Notes: generated by a model from the letters alone, not told the origin. A DNA stretch of 43,304 bases from BHER01 sp051652245 (GCA_051652245.1 JBOFTV010000040.1:1-43304); one strand, 5' to 3'. Counted from the stretch's first letter, positions 1-9,937 are shown. A program made the numbers and translations.

Positions 1-67
1 ATTAAAGGCATTAATTTCCGCTTTTATTTTTGAATTGTAGCTCAAGTTGTGATTATTAGCCCTTTTT

Positions 68-3000
68 TTAAAAGAGGCTCATTTGATTTTGATCAGCTAA
101 ACCTTCTAAGACTCTTAATACTTCTAATTTTGCTAATACTGTTTTTGAGACACCTGTTCTTTTTTGTAGATCTTCTTTTGAGAGAAATTCACCTTTTTTG
201 GCTTCTTCTACCATCATTTTCGCAACATTTTCACCTAGTCCATCGACTGATTGAAACGGAAATAGTAGTTGCTTATTTTCTTCATCTACAAGAAAATGAT
301 TGGCATGTGATTTATAGAGATCAACTACTTTAAAGCCATACCCGCGCGCAACCATTTCTAATACAATATCAAGTGTTGCCTTTGTGTCAATTTCTTTATT
401 TGTTGCTTCAGGAGTTCGACCAATTTCTTCAATTCTTGCTTTAATTACTTCATATCCACCTATTATTGTTTCAATTTCATATGTTTTTCCACTCCCACGA
501 ACACTAAATAATGATGCGTAGAAATAAAGCGGTTTATGGACTTTAAACCAAGCAATCCTTACTGCCATCATTACATAGGCAGTAGCATGCGCTTTGGGGA
601 ACATATACTTGATTTTTGTACAGGAATCAATATACCATGCTGGCACTTCAAATGATTGCATCAGCTCAATATAATCTTGATTTGCTGCCGTAAATTTACC
701 TTTTCTAACTAGTTCCATGATTGTGAAGGCATCACTTGGCCGCAGTCCTTTGTAGATTAAGTAGACCATGATATCATCACGACAACCAATTACATCTTTT
801 AAAGCACATGTTCCAGAATTTACTAACGCCTGCGCATTATTTAGCCAAACATCGGTCCCATGAGATAATCCTGATATTTGCACAAGCTCTGCAAATGAAG
901 ATGGATTGGTTTGCTCCAGCATTTGGCGGACAAATTCTGTTCCAAACTCTGGTAATCCTAACGACCCTATTTTTGAAAAAATTGGTTTTTCCAGCTTAAG
1001 GGCTTCAACATTTGAAAAAAGCGAATAGACCAAGGGGTCATCAACCGGAATATCCGTTGGCTTGATTCCACTTAAATCTTGTAGCATTCTAATGATTGTT
1101 GGATCATCATGGCCAAGTAAATCCAGTTTTAGTAAGTTATCATGAATAGCATGAAAATCAAAGTGCGTTGTTCGCCATTCTTTCCCTGTTTTTCCATCCG
1201 CAGGATACTGAACTGGTGTTATATCATAGATTTCCATATCCTTTGGTACAACAATTACCCCACCTGCGTGGCGGCCTGTTGTTTTTTTTACCCCTGCTAC
1301 TGCTCCTGTTAAGCGGTCAACTTCTAGTAAAGATATATCGAGTTCAGGGTGGTCGTTTGCATATCCTCTAACATAGCCATAGGCTGTTTTTTCAGCAATT
1401 GTTGAAATTGTACCTGCTCTAAAAACATAGTCTTCGCCAAATAAGACTTTTGTGTAGTCATGAGCTATTGGCTGATACTCCCCTGAAAAATTCAAGTCAA
1501 TATCGGGAACTTTATCGCCTTCAAAACCAAGGAAGGTTTCAAAAGGAATATCATGTCCATCTTTTATTAATTTAGTTTCACATTCAGGGCAATTTTTATC
1601 GGGCAGGTCAAAACCACTTCCCACTTCACCACCATGAAATTCACTCATTTTACATTTTGGACAAACATAATGTGGTGGTAGTGGGTTTACTTCTGTAATT
1701 TCCATCATTGTTGCAACAATTGATGAGCCAACTGACCCCCTTGAACCAACAATATAGCCATCATCTAATGATTTTTTCACTATTTTGTGGCAGATATAGT
1801 AAATTACGGCAAAACCATGACCAATGATGCTATCTAGCTCTTTATTAATGCGCTCTAAAATTAATTGTGGCAAATTTTCACCATAGATTTCTTTTGCACA
1901 AGTCATCACCATATCTCTAACATTTTGGTCAACATTATCCATCGACGGTGTAAATAACTCATCTTTTATTACTTTTATTGGTTCAAGCATCTCTGAAATA
2001 AGGTGAGTGTTTTCAACTACGATATCATTAATTAGCGTTTCATTTTTCAGAAAACTAAAGGCCTGCTTCATTTCCCCGGTTGTCATTAAATAAGCAGCTG
2101 GAATCTCTTTTATTTCTTTGCGAGCAAGTGGGTGGACACCGGTTTGTGTATCAATATACATTTGGCGAATAATTGTATCCCCTTGTTCAAGCTGATGCAC
2201 ATCTCCTGTTGCGACAATAATCTTTCCACTTTTTTCTGCTATTTTCAGAAAATCGGCCAGGGCTTGCTCAAGCATTTGCTTGTTTTTAAAGGTTCCATTA
2301 TAAATTAATGGTTCGTAGATGTGCGGTGGCTGAATTTCAATAAAATCATATTTCGCCATTCTTGTTAGCACCGCTTCTTCATCCTGCGTCAAAAAAGCCG
2401 AAAATACTTCATTATTCAAACAAGCACTACCAAAAATCAAGCCTTCACGATGTTCTTCTAGTACTTCTAGGGGCAATCTTGCTTCCCGCACAAAATAATC
2501 AACATGAGAATATGAAACAAGCTTAAACAAATTTTTGAGTCCAACTTCATTTTTCACAAGAACATTTACATGGAATGAGTAGTCGATTTGATGCGCCCTT
2601 TCTGAGGTTACAACATGATTAAATTCTGATAACCTGCTAACGCCTCTTACCTTATACTCATTAAGCATACTTAAAAAAACATCGACAGTTGCTTTTGTAT
2701 CAGCAATTGCGCGGTGATGCTGCTCAAGGGCCACAGAAAAGAATTTAGTCATCGCTTTTAGTCCATGACGCTTCATTTGTGGGTAAAGATGTCGGGCCAT
2801 TGCTAAGGTATCAATATAGTGTAGTGGTAGTTTCTGCTTATGTAATTGTCCGTAGATTGCTTTAATAAAGCGGATATCAAAGTGGGCATTATGAGCAACA
2901 AAAATAACATCATCCAAGTCACCACACCATGTCAAAAAGTTTTCCATTACTTCAGCGATATTAGGTGCTGCATCAACATCATGTTGTTGAATATTAGTTA

Positions 3001-4432
3001 ATTCAATTGTTGTTGATGATAGCAGTTGATGCGGGTTTACAAATGATTCAAATGTATCTATATTCATGCCACTTTTAACTTTAATTGCGGCAATTTCAAT
3101 CATTTTATTAAAATTAGGGCTAAATCCTGTTGTTTCGATATCAAAGACAATAAATGTTGATTCTTCAATAATTGCCTCGCTAAGGCTCTTTCTTTCCGGA
3201 TAATAAATGTTTGTTTCACTGTAATCAACAACATTAAATTCACAGCCAAAGATAACTTTTGTTTTTTGATTTTTACCTGAGGCGCTGTAAGCGTTAGGGA
3301 AGGAATGGACGACTGCATGATCTGTTATTGCAATAGCAGGATGCTCATATTGGATTGCCCGATTTACCAAGTCTTCTGCACTAACAACCCCATCTAATTG
3401 ACTCATTTTTGTGTGTGCGTGTAGTTCAATTCGCTTTTTCGGTGCATTGTCCCGTTTGATTTCTTTGTGAAAAACCTGGAATTTTGATAGTCTAACAACC
3501 CTTTGATTTTTCATGTATGGGTTAACTTCTAATTTACCTAAAATATAGAGCCATGTCCCTTTTTTTATTTCATCTATTTCATCTTCGCTATTGAGCCATT
3601 TGCTAATGTAGATTGAATCAGTATAATCGGTTACTTTCAGCGTTGCAATAAATTTCCCGGTTTTTGTTTTTCTTATTTCTTTGTCAAAAACATAGCCTTC
3701 GAGCATAACTGTTTCACCAATGTTTTGAAGTTCTTTAATAAATTGTAATTTTTCAAGTGATTTCGACCCAAAATTACCTGCTAGTGATTTCGCTGCTTGT
3801 TTGGAAACGATTGGTGCTTTAACTGCTGTTTGTTCTGTTGGGAGCATCCGTTCTACTTCCTGGACATGAGCATTTACTTGCTTAAAATCTGTTGTTTCCT
3901 TAGTTTTAATGGCTGTTTCAAATTTTTGCTTTGCCTGCTCACCTATTGAAATTTCAAGTGTTATTTTTTTGCCTATACGTAAAAACTCTTCTTCAATCGC
4001 TGCCCTTTTTTCCTTATATTTAAGGAGGTGGTATTCGTCACCACAGGAAATATGCAGTCTGTTTTGCTCATAATGGAGCGTTGTGAACGTTAACGCATGT
4101 TTTAAAAAGCTTGAATCCGTAAAGCTTTCATGCAAAAAAATCTCAAAATAATCGTCGATTTGTTCTTGTGTGATTTTGGCATTACCAGTTATGGTAAAAT
4201 ACATATCCGTCGTATACGGAAATTTTGCCCGTAGGCTTTGCTTTAGGAGGACATAATCTTTTAACAAAATAAATGCCGCTGCCTCTAAATGAAAATTCCA
4301 ACACTGCTTTTGTGAATCCACCACTAATTTTACAAAATTACAGCTTTGTAAATAAGTGATAAGACTTATTTCATCAATTTCTAGTTGTTTAATCAGTATC
4401 TCAATTTTTGAACTATTAGACAAACACAACAC
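68..4432 (-). CDS. polC: DNA polymerase III alpha subunit, Gram-positive PolC type
   Basis: Replicative DNA polymerase with built-in proofreading, acting at the chromosomal replication fork. The 1454-residue length and domain order fit PolC. An N-terminal region and OB fold come first. A PHP domain begins near residue 333 (motif ELHAHTKMSQLDG). It is split by a DEDD 3'-5' exonuclease from about residue 424 (FDIETTGF, later HNAHFDIRFI). The polymerase part holds two CxxC zinc-binding pairs (CPKC near 923, CPEC after it) and the catalytic PDIDLNFSGEYQ near 976. It is the last gene here of the uppS-cdsA-dxr-rseP-proS-polC run; the rimP-nusA group normally follows but lies outside the window. The start is uncertain: the ORF opens with GTG at 4432, only about two bases after AAAGG, and in-frame TTG codons at 4429 and 4423 are alternatives. 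A hairpin separates it from proS. Confidence 0.97.
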   Translation of the reverse strand: MLCLSNSSKIEILIKQLEIDEISLITYLQSCNFVKLVVDSQKQCWNFHLEAAAFILLKDYVLLKQSLRAKFPYTTDMYFTITGNAKITQEQIDDYFEIFLHESFTDSSFLKHALTFTTLHYEQNRLHISCGDEYHLLKYKEKRAAIEEEFLRIGKKITLEISIGEQAKQKFETAIKTKETTDFKQVNAHVQEVERMLPTEQTAVKAPIVSKQAAKSLAGNFGSKSLEKLQFIKELQNIGETVMLEGYVFDKEIRKTKTGKFIATLKVTDYTDSIYISKWLNSEDEIDEIKKGTWLYILGKLEVNPYMKNQRVVRLSKFQVFHKEIKRDNAPKKRIELHAHTKMSQLDGVVSAEDLVNRAIQYEHPAIAITDHAVVHSFPNAYSASGKNQKTKVIFGCEFNVVDYSETNIYYPERKSLSEAIIEESTFIVFDIETTGFSPNFNKMIEIAAIKVKSGMNIDTFESFVNPHQLLSSTTIELTNIQQHDVDAAPNIAEVMENFLTWCGDLDDVIFVAHNAHFDIRFIKAIYGQLHKQKLPLHYIDTLAMARHLYPQMKRHGLKAMTKFFSVALEQHHRAIADTKATVDVFLSMLNEYKVRGVSRLSEFNHVVTSERAHQIDYSFHVNVLVKNEVGLKNLFKLVSYSHVDYFVREARLPLEVLEEHREGLIFGSACLNNEVFSAFLTQDEEAVLTRMAKYDFIEIQPPHIYEPLIYNGTFKNKQMLEQALADFLKIAEKSGKIIVATGDVHQLEQGDTIIRQMYIDTQTGVHPLARKEIKEIPAAYLMTTGEMKQAFSFLKNETLINDIVVENTHLISEMLEPIKVIKDELFTPSMDNVDQNVRDMVMTCAKEIYGENLPQLILERINKELDSIIGHGFAVIYYICHKIVKKSLDDGYIVGSRGSVGSSIVATMMEITEVNPLPPHYVCPKCKMSEFHGGEVGSGFDLPDKNCPECETKLIKDGHDIPFETFLGFEGDKVPDIDLNFSGEYQPIAHDYTKVLFGEDYVFRAGTISTIAEKTAYGYVRGYANDHPELDISLLEVDRLTGAVAGVKKTTGRHAGGVIVVPKDMEIYDITPVQYPADGKTGKEWRTTHFDFHAIHDNLLKLDLLGHDDPTIIRMLQDLSGIKPTDIPVDDPLVYSLFSNVEALKLEKPIFSKIGSLGLPEFGTEFVRQMLEQTNPSSFAELVQISGLSHGTDVWLNNAQALVNSGTCALKDVIGCRDDIMVYLIYKGLRPSDAFTIMELVRKGKFTAANQDYIELMQSFEVPAWYIDSCTKIKYMFPKAHATAYVMMAVRIAWFKVHKPLYFYASLFSVRGSGKTYEIETIIGGYEVIKARIEEIGRTPEATNKEIDTKATLDIVLEMVARGYGFKVVDLYKSHANHFLVDEENKQLLFPFQSVDGLGENVAKMMVEEAKKGEFLSKEDLQKRTGVSKTVLAKLEVLRVLEGLADQNQMSLF

Positions 4433-4448
4433 GACCTTTCTTTTTTAG

Positions 4449-4499
4449 AAAATAAAAGCAAGCCAAGGTACTTTACTAAATAAGTTTGTACTTTGGCTT
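4449..4499 (-). terminator. Hairpin between proS and polC, possible partial terminator
   Basis: The arms 4460-4471 and 4488-4499 pair over 12 positions with one mismatch (AAGCCAAGGTAC against GTACTTTGGCTT), around a 16-nt loop. On the minus strand the stem is followed by GCTTTTATTTT. This is the shape of a modest intrinsic terminator. It sits about 17 nt upstream of polC inside an otherwise tight operon, so it probably attenuates rather than fully stops transcription. I see no clear separate polC promoter in the 80-nt gap. Confidence 0.55.
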
Positions 4500-4512
4500 A
4501 TTTTATTGCGGA

Positions 4513-5769
4513 TTATATGAGCCACTTTTTAAGTGTTTGGGCCACATCATTAAGCTTGATTTTAGTTGTTTCGTCCGTTATTCTATTGTTACATTCTACT
4601 TCATTTTCGCAAATATCTTTGCCCACAATAATTCTTATTGGTGAGCCAATTAAATCAGCATCACCAAATTTTGCTCCGAGCCGCTCATCGCGATCATCAA
4701 ATAAAATATTCAGCCCCTCATCTTTGAGTTGGTTATACAATGATGTTGCTGCTTCTTGCTGCTGCTCATTTTTTGTGTTTGCTACGAGTAAGTGAACCTG
4801 AAATGGTGCCACTGAAAGTGGCCAGACAAGTTTGTTTTCAACTTGATTACCTTCAATCAATGCCATTAGTAGGCGACTAACGCCCATGCCATAACATCCC
4901 ATAATTATTGGCTCTAATTTACCTAGGCTATTTGTAAATGTTGCCCCCATGAGTTCAGAATATTTAGTTCCCAATTTGAATATATGCCCGATTTCAATCC
5001 CTTTAGCAAATTTAATTAGACCTTTGCCATCTGGAGATGAATCCCCTTCTTTCATATCTGGATATACTTCTAAATTGGCTGCAAATGATGATTCATCTGA
5101 ATATACTACCGTATCTTCACCAATATGTGATAATATCATAAATTCAGCCGACTCTGATCCACCAATTTCACCTGACAATGCAGACACTTTGCGATAATTG
5201 AGTTTCATTTTTGTTAATATTGCTTCATAGGCATCAGACATTTTATCATAAATAATATCCGTATCTTCTGCTGTTGCAGTAAAGGAATAAGCATCCATCA
5301 TTGAAAATTCTCTTCCCCGCATTAAACCAAATCTTGGTCTTAGTTCATCTCTAAATTTTGTTTGGATTTGATAGAGTGTTAATGGCAATTTTTTATACGT
5401 TTTAACAAAATCGCGAACAATATCCGTTATTACCTCTTCATGTGTTGGTCCCAAAGCAAAGTTACGGTCATGGCGATCTGTTAATTTCATTAATTCAGGT
5501 CCATATGCTGCTAATCGACCACTTTGCTCCCATAATTCTAATGGTTGCAATACTGGCATGAAAATTTCATGTGCATCAATTGCATTCAATTCTTCTCTGA
5601 TAATTTGCTCTATATTTTGCATTACCTTTTGCCCTAGGGGTAAATAACTATAAATTCCTGCTGCTGTCTGCTTAACATATCCACCTTGTAATAAAATTTG
5701 ATGGCTTGCAATTTGGGCATCGCTTGGTATTTGTTTGGTTGTTGGGATAAAATATAATGATTGTTTCAT
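4513..5769 (-). CDS. proS: Prolyl-tRNA synthetase lacking the INS editing domain
   Basis: Charges tRNA-Pro with proline in the cytoplasm. Class II synthetase motifs are visible: motif 1 around residues 60-75, motif 2 with RDELRPRFGLMRGREF at 140-155, and motif 3 with GMGVSRLLMAL at about 294-304. An anticodon-binding domain follows (FDDRDERLGAKFGDADLIGSP). The protein is 418 residues, while bacterial-type ProRS is usually about 565-575. The missing part is the INS editing domain, normally about 180 residues between motifs 2 and 3. Here YSDESSFAANLEVYPDM (223-239) runs through about ten residues (EGDSSPDGKG) straight into the conserved GIEIGHIFKLGTKYSE. The reading frame is intact and the ends look normal, so this is a domain loss and not a damaged gene. 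The ATG has a GAGGAAG site before it. It lies between rseP (22-nt gap) and polC. Confidence 0.95.
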   Translation of the reverse strand: MKQSLYFIPTTKQIPSDAQIASHQILLQGGYVKQTAAGIYSYLPLGQKVMQNIEQIIREELNAIDAHEIFMPVLQPLELWEQSGRLAAYGPELMKLTDRHDRNFALGPTHEEVITDIVRDFVKTYKKLPLTLYQIQTKFRDELRPRFGLMRGREFSMMDAYSFTATAEDTDIIYDKMSDAYEAILTKMKLNYRKVSALSGEIGGSESAEFMILSHIGEDTVVYSDESSFAANLEVYPDMKEGDSSPDGKGLIKFAKGIEIGHIFKLGTKYSELMGATFTNSLGKLEPIIMGCYGMGVSRLLMALIEGNQVENKLVWPLSVAPFQVHLLVANTKNEQQQEAATSLYNQLKDEGLNILFDDRDERLGAKFGDADLIGSPIRIIVGKDICENEVECNNRITDETTKIKLNDVAQTLKKWLI

Positions 5770-5791
5770 AGCTCTTCCTCACATTCTTTCG

Positions 5792-7126
5792 TTAATTTGT
5801 AAATAGTTTAATAAAATCCATTATTGTTACGGCAATGAACAGACCAATTAATAGAAGAAAACCTGCTGCATTGGCATAGTTTTCAAATTTGGCACTTGGT
5901 TTTTTCTTCGTAAGCATTTCGTAGAGGGCAAATACGATTCGCCCACCATCTAATGCTGGTAGTGGTAATAAATTCATTGCACCAATGTTGATGCTTAAAA
6001 AGGCTGCAAAACTTAATAAGCGTGCGAACACTTCTCCCGCTTGTGCAAGTATTGTAGTTGTACTATTTGCTGATGAAATTACCGCACTTGTTTGCTGAGC
6101 AATACCCACAAATCCTGTTAGATTAGTCACTTTTATTTTTCCACTAAATAAGCTTATAATGACAAAAAAGACATATTGGAAAATTTCAATTGATCTTGTC
6201 ACTGCTGTGGCCAAAATTTTACCCATCGCTGTGTGGTTTTTGGCATATGTTACACCTAAGGCACCGTATGTTGTATTTTCAATTCCTTTGCTTGTAACTT
6301 TCTGCGTTTCTACTGTTTGAATTTCACGCTCTATTGCCACCATGCTACCATTTCGATTTATCGTTAAGGAAATGCTTTTACCTGGATTCTGTTGAATATA
6401 CGATGAAATTTCAGTAAAATCAGTTGTTGCTTTTCCATCAATAGCTACGATTTTATCGTCTGCTAATAATGCATTGGTTCCACCCGTCTGGACATAGACA
6501 TCCGTTGCAATAATTGGTTCTGTACTTACACCCGAAATCCACGTTGATACAAAGAAGAAGATAAACGCAAAAATAAAATTCATCGTGGCACCTGCTGCGA
6601 GCACAATTATCTTTTTCCACGGTTTAATATTGGTAAACTGCCTTTTATAAGCAACAATCAACTGTTCTTCACTTTTGGCATCATAACATGAAACAAGTGT
6701 TGTACACTGGCTAATAATTGTTTCTTCTTCATAAATGTATGTTATTTCCATTGGCTCTTTTGTTCGCTCAATGTTGATGATTTCAACAAACTTCATTTGG
6801 TGATTTACTAATTCATTAAATGCTAGTTCTGAAACCAGACCATCTTCATTGATGCTAACCCACAATTTTTGACCGTTTTTTATAGTGAAGAGTTCTGCAT
6901 CTTCGCCAATCATTTGCACAAAGCCCCCCATAGGCAGAGCTCTGACTGTATATTCTGTTTCACCCTTTTTTTTACCAAATAATTTTGGTCCCATGCCGAT
7001 TGCAAATTCCTTGCAGTACACACCAAATTTTTTAGCTGTGATAAAATGTCCTAATTCATGGACAAAAACAATGATCGTTAGAATTATTAAGAAAACAACG
7101 ATACTAATTATAGATGTGAAATTCAT
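5792..7126 (-). CDS. rseP: Site-2 intramembrane zinc metalloprotease RseP/RasP
   Basis: Membrane protease that cuts anti-sigma factors and leftover signal peptides within the bilayer. The zinc-binding HELGH lies near residue 25 in the first membrane helix (FVHELGHFITAKKFG). A PDZ domain occupies roughly 200-280, and the second active-site motif is NLLPLPALDGGRIVF near 385-400. The insert of about 80 residues between the first helix and the GATMNF helix resembles that of Bacillus RasP, so it is not odd. The length of 444 is slightly above the usual 420. The ATG follows an AAAGGAG site. It lies between dxr and proS, with gaps of 13 and 22 nt, the conserved order in Bacillota. Which anti-sigma factor it cuts cannot be told from this window. 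Confidence 0.95.
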   Translation of the reverse strand: MNFTSIISIVVFLIILTIIVFVHELGHFITAKKFGVYCKEFAIGMGPKLFGKKKGETEYTVRALPMGGFVQMIGEDAELFTIKNGQKLWVSINEDGLVSELAFNELVNHQMKFVEIINIERTKEPMEITYIYEEETIISQCTTLVSCYDAKSEEQLIVAYKRQFTNIKPWKKIIVLAAGATMNFIFAFIFFFVSTWISGVSTEPIIATDVYVQTGGTNALLADDKIVAIDGKATTDFTEISSYIQQNPGKSISLTINRNGSMVAIEREIQTVETQKVTSKGIENTTYGALGVTYAKNHTAMGKILATAVTRSIEIFQYVFFVIISLFSGKIKVTNLTGFVGIAQQTSAVISSANSTTTILAQAGEVFARLLSFAAFLSINIGAMNLLPLPALDGGRIVFALYEMLTKKKPSAKFENYANAAGFLLLIGLFIAVTIMDFIKLFTN

Positions 7127-7139
7127 TTGGTACGCTCCT

Positions 7140-8306
7140 TTATTTTGTTAATTTATTAATATACGCTTTTGCTTGCTTTCGTGTTTGCTGATCAACAAGC
7201 AAAATGTCTTCAATTAATAGCTCATTTTTCGGTTGATGTGATTCGACAATTCTTGTTAATAGTGGGGTAATTTCTGTAAAATGAATCTTGCCCAAAAGGA
7301 AAGCATTCACGGCCACTTCATTTGCCGCGTTTAAGGCTGCAGCATACGTTTTCCCCGCTTTTCCAGCATCAAATGCCAATTTCAAAATCGGAAACTGTTC
7401 TAGCGAAATTGGTTCAAAATCTAGTGAAAATGGTTTACTCCAATCAAAACTTGTTAATGGACTAAGTACTTCTCGTTTTGGATATGTTAAAGCATACTGA
7501 ATCGGAATACGCATATCTGTTTTCCCCAAATGAGCTAAAATTGAGCCATCGACATACTCAACTAGTGAATGGACTGTACTCTGTCGATGTAATGCTACAT
7601 GAATTTGCTCAAAGGGAATATCAAATAACCACTTCGCTTCAATCACTTCAAACCCTTTATTCATCATTGTTGCTGAGTCTACTGTTATTTTGTTTCCCAT
7701 ACTCCAGTTTGGGTGTGCTAGAACTTGTTCAATGGTCACGCCTGCTAGCTCATCTTTTGTAACATCACGTAGACTCCCACCTGATGCCGTAATGATAATT
7801 TGTTTTAATTCTTTTTCATAATTTGGCTCGAGACACTGAAAAATTGCTGAGTGTTCACTATCAACCGGAATTAGCTTCCCTGATGATTTACGTGCATATT
7901 CCATCACAAGTCTGCCGGCAGTTACTAGCGTCTCTTTATTAGCTAAAGCAACATCTTTATTCAACTTCAGAGCTTCAATTGTTGGAAGCACACCAACACT
8001 ACCAACCAAGGCATTCATAATAAAATTACCCTGCGTTTTAACTAAGGTAATTAGCCCCTCAAGTCCTGTTAGCACTTCAATTTTATAACCAACAGCACTA
8101 GCTTTTTGTTGAAAAGCTAGTGCTGCAACTTCATCATAAACACAAATACTTTTAAGCGAAAATTCGTTCACAATCTGCCATGCTTGCACAATATTAGTAT
8201 GCACGGAAATCGTTGTGAGTTGGTATTCCTTTGGATTTGTTCGAATAACTTGTAGTGTCTGTGTTCCAATTGATCCGGTTGCACCTAATAAGACAATTTC
8301 CTTCAT
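7140..8306 (-). CDS. dxr: 1-deoxy-D-xylulose-5-phosphate reductoisomerase
   Basis: Second enzyme of the MEP isoprenoid pathway: converts DXP to 2-C-methyl-D-erythritol 4-phosphate with NADPH. The N-terminal nucleotide-binding motif is GATGSIGTQTL (residues 8-18). LANKETLVTAG and the metal- and substrate-binding PVDSEHSAIFQ follow. The substrate-binding stretch HPNWSMGNKITVDSATMMNKG and the C-terminal helical domain are intact. At 388 residues it is full length. The ATG has a TGGAG site. It lies between cdsA and rseP; its product feeds the substrate of UppS, encoded upstream in the same operon. The cell therefore makes isoprenoids by the MEP route. Confidence 0.97.
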   Translation of the reverse strand: MKEIVLLGATGSIGTQTLQVIRTNPKEYQLTTISVHTNIVQAWQIVNEFSLKSICVYDEVAALAFQQKASAVGYKIEVLTGLEGLITLVKTQGNFIMNALVGSVGVLPTIEALKLNKDVALANKETLVTAGRLVMEYARKSSGKLIPVDSEHSAIFQCLEPNYEKELKQIIITASGGSLRDVTKDELAGVTIEQVLAHPNWSMGNKITVDSATMMNKGFEVIEAKWLFDIPFEQIHVALHRQSTVHSLVEYVDGSILAHLGKTDMRIPIQYALTYPKREVLSPLTSFDWSKPFSLDFEPISLEQFPILKLAFDAGKAGKTYAAALNAANEVAVNAFLLGKIHFTEITPLLTRIVESHQPKNELLIEDILLVDQQTRKQAKAYINKLTK

Positions 8307-8327
8307 AATATCAACTCCATTTTTTCT

Positions 8328-9164
8328 TTAAAATACAACAAATACTTTTAGTAGTCCAAAGCAAAGTAGCACAATTGAAACAAATACAACCCCATCGATC
8401 CGGTCCATTATTCCACCATGACCTGGCAACATACTACTGTAATCTTTAACCTCAAAATGTCGCTTAATTTTAGAAAAAAATAAATCCCCTATTTGCGACG
8501 AAATTGACAATGCCATTGTCATCCAAATAGTTGTTAGTGGGCTTATCAGTAAATTAAGCGATTGTGGAATAGCATCAACACCATAAACAAACGTATACAA
8601 AATTTGCAGTAGCACAATAAAGAAAAGTGCTCCTGCAATTCCACCAATTGCTCCCTCTACTGTTTTATTAGGGCTAACCCACTCAATTAGCTTTCTTTTT
8701 CCGAAAAAATAGCCACTAAAATAAGCGAAAATATCATTCCCAAAAGCGATTAGAAGGATATAGAGAAAATAATATGGGTGTATTTGGTAAAATGTTGAAA
8801 TCGAATATAAAGACCCGCCCAAAAGGCAAATCATAAAATAACTATAGCCCAAAAAACCAACATAACTTTTCTTGCTAATAATAAAACTCACAATCAAAAT
8901 TGCATTTGCAATCACCACCACAGACCAAATTCCACTAAAAATAAACGCCCACGGCAAGGCAATTGTAATAATATACATCGCACTTTCCAACAATCTGTTG
9001 GCTGAAAAATCTTTCACTTTCTTGGTCACACCTAATAGTTCATTTGTTGCAATCATTGCTACAATTGACAAGCAAATTGGCATGATATAGAAATATTTTC
9101 CTAGGAAAAATGACAATGCAAAGACAACTGTCATTATTAAACCACTAATCACCCTAATTTTCAT
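8328..9164 (-). CDS. cdsA: Phosphatidate cytidylyltransferase (CDP-diglyceride synthase)
   Basis: Integral membrane enzyme that makes CDP-diacylglycerol from phosphatidic acid and CTP, the branch point for phosphatidylglycerol and cardiolipin. The family signature is at the C-terminus: SQIGDLFFSKIKRHFEVKD, then MLPGHGGIMDRIDG. About eight hydrophobic segments are visible. I place the start at the ATG giving MKIRVISGL (9164), because GGAGG stands 8 nt before it. The longer reading from a TTG at 9179 would use the SD itself as codons. The resulting 278 residues are typical. It lies directly downstream of uppS, as in most Bacillota. Confidence 0.95.
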   Translation of the reverse strand: MKIRVISGLIMTVVFALSFFLGKYFYIMPICLSIVAMIATNELLGVTKKVKDFSANRLLESAMYIITIALPWAFIFSGIWSVVVIANAILIVSFIISKKSYVGFLGYSYFMICLLGGSLYSISTFYQIHPYYFLYILLIAFGNDIFAYFSGYFFGKRKLIEWVSPNKTVEGAIGGIAGALFFIVLLQILYTFVYGVDAIPQSLNLLISPLTTIWMTMALSISSQIGDLFFSKIKRHFEVKDYSSMLPGHGGIMDRIDGVVFVSIVLLCFGLLKVFVVF

Positions 9165-9182
9165 CACTAAAACCTCCAAACA

Positions 9183-9911
9183 CTATAATCCACCTTTTCT
9201 GATATCTCTTTTTTGATATTCTACAATTGCTGTGTAAAAATCATCTTTTGTAAAATCTGGCCAAAGCTTCTCTGTAAAATACAGTTCACTATATGCTGTT
9301 TGCCAGAGGAGAAAATTACTTAAACGGAGCTCACCACTTGTCCTAATAAGAAGTTCTACTTTTGAATCTGCTCCTGTATACAATTGACTTTCAATATAAT
9401 TTTCGGTGATTTCTGCTTCGCTAATCTCATTTTCGAGAGCGGATTTGACAATTTTTCTAACTGTATTAGTGATTTCTGCATGCGCTCCATAGTTAAAAGC
9501 AAGATACATAATCAATCCCGTGTTATCTTTTGTTGTCTTTTCAAAATCTGCTATCAATAATTTCATCGATGCTGGTAAATGTTCAAGCTCCCCAATCCAC
9601 TTAATTTTAACATTCCATTCCAGCAACTTATCCATCAATCGCGTATAAAAAAGCTTCGGTAATTTAAAGATAAATGAAACCTCTTCTTCTGGCCTTTTCC
9701 AATTTTCTGTTGAAAAGGCATATAATGTTAGCACTTTTACGCCCGCATGTGTTGCTGCTTCTAAGACTTCTTCAACAGCATCCACGCCCTTTTTATGTCC
9801 TGCTGTTCGTGGTAATAACCTCTTTTTGGCCCACCTACCATTACCGTCCATAATTATTGCCACATGATTGGGAACTTTATCCTGTTTTATTTCTAAAAAA
9901 ATATTACTCAT
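9183..9911 (-). CDS. uppS: Undecaprenyl diphosphate synthase (cis-prenyltransferase)
   Basis: Makes the C55 lipid carrier used for peptidoglycan and other wall polymers by adding isopentenyl units in cis configuration. The signature MDGNGRWAK holds the catalytic Asp at residue 22. TLYAFSTENWKRP and the C-terminal LLIRTSGELRLSNFLLWQ complete the family motifs. At 242 residues it is full length. It starts 26 nt after the MBL hydrolase gene and stops 18 nt before cdsA. The usual pyrH-frr pair upstream is replaced here by a glucokinase and a metallo-hydrolase gene. Confidence 0.96.
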   Translation of the reverse strand: MSNIFLEIKQDKVPNHVAIIMDGNGRWAKKRLLPRTAGHKKGVDAVEEVLEAATHAGVKVLTLYAFSTENWKRPEEEVSFIFKLPKLFYTRLMDKLLEWNVKIKWIGELEHLPASMKLLIADFEKTTKDNTGLIMYLAFNYGAHAEITNTVRKIVKSALENEISEAEITENYIESQLYTGADSKVELLIRTSGELRLSNFLLWQTAYSELYFTEKLWPDFTKDDFYTAIVEYQKRDIRKGGL

Positions 9912-9937
9912 TTATTTTCCTCATCTATTCTTTTATA

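Noticed and set aside
49..333. Plus-strand reading frame opposite the end of polC
   Set aside because: Leu-rich shadow of the Lys/Glu-rich polC end. No SD and no promoter.
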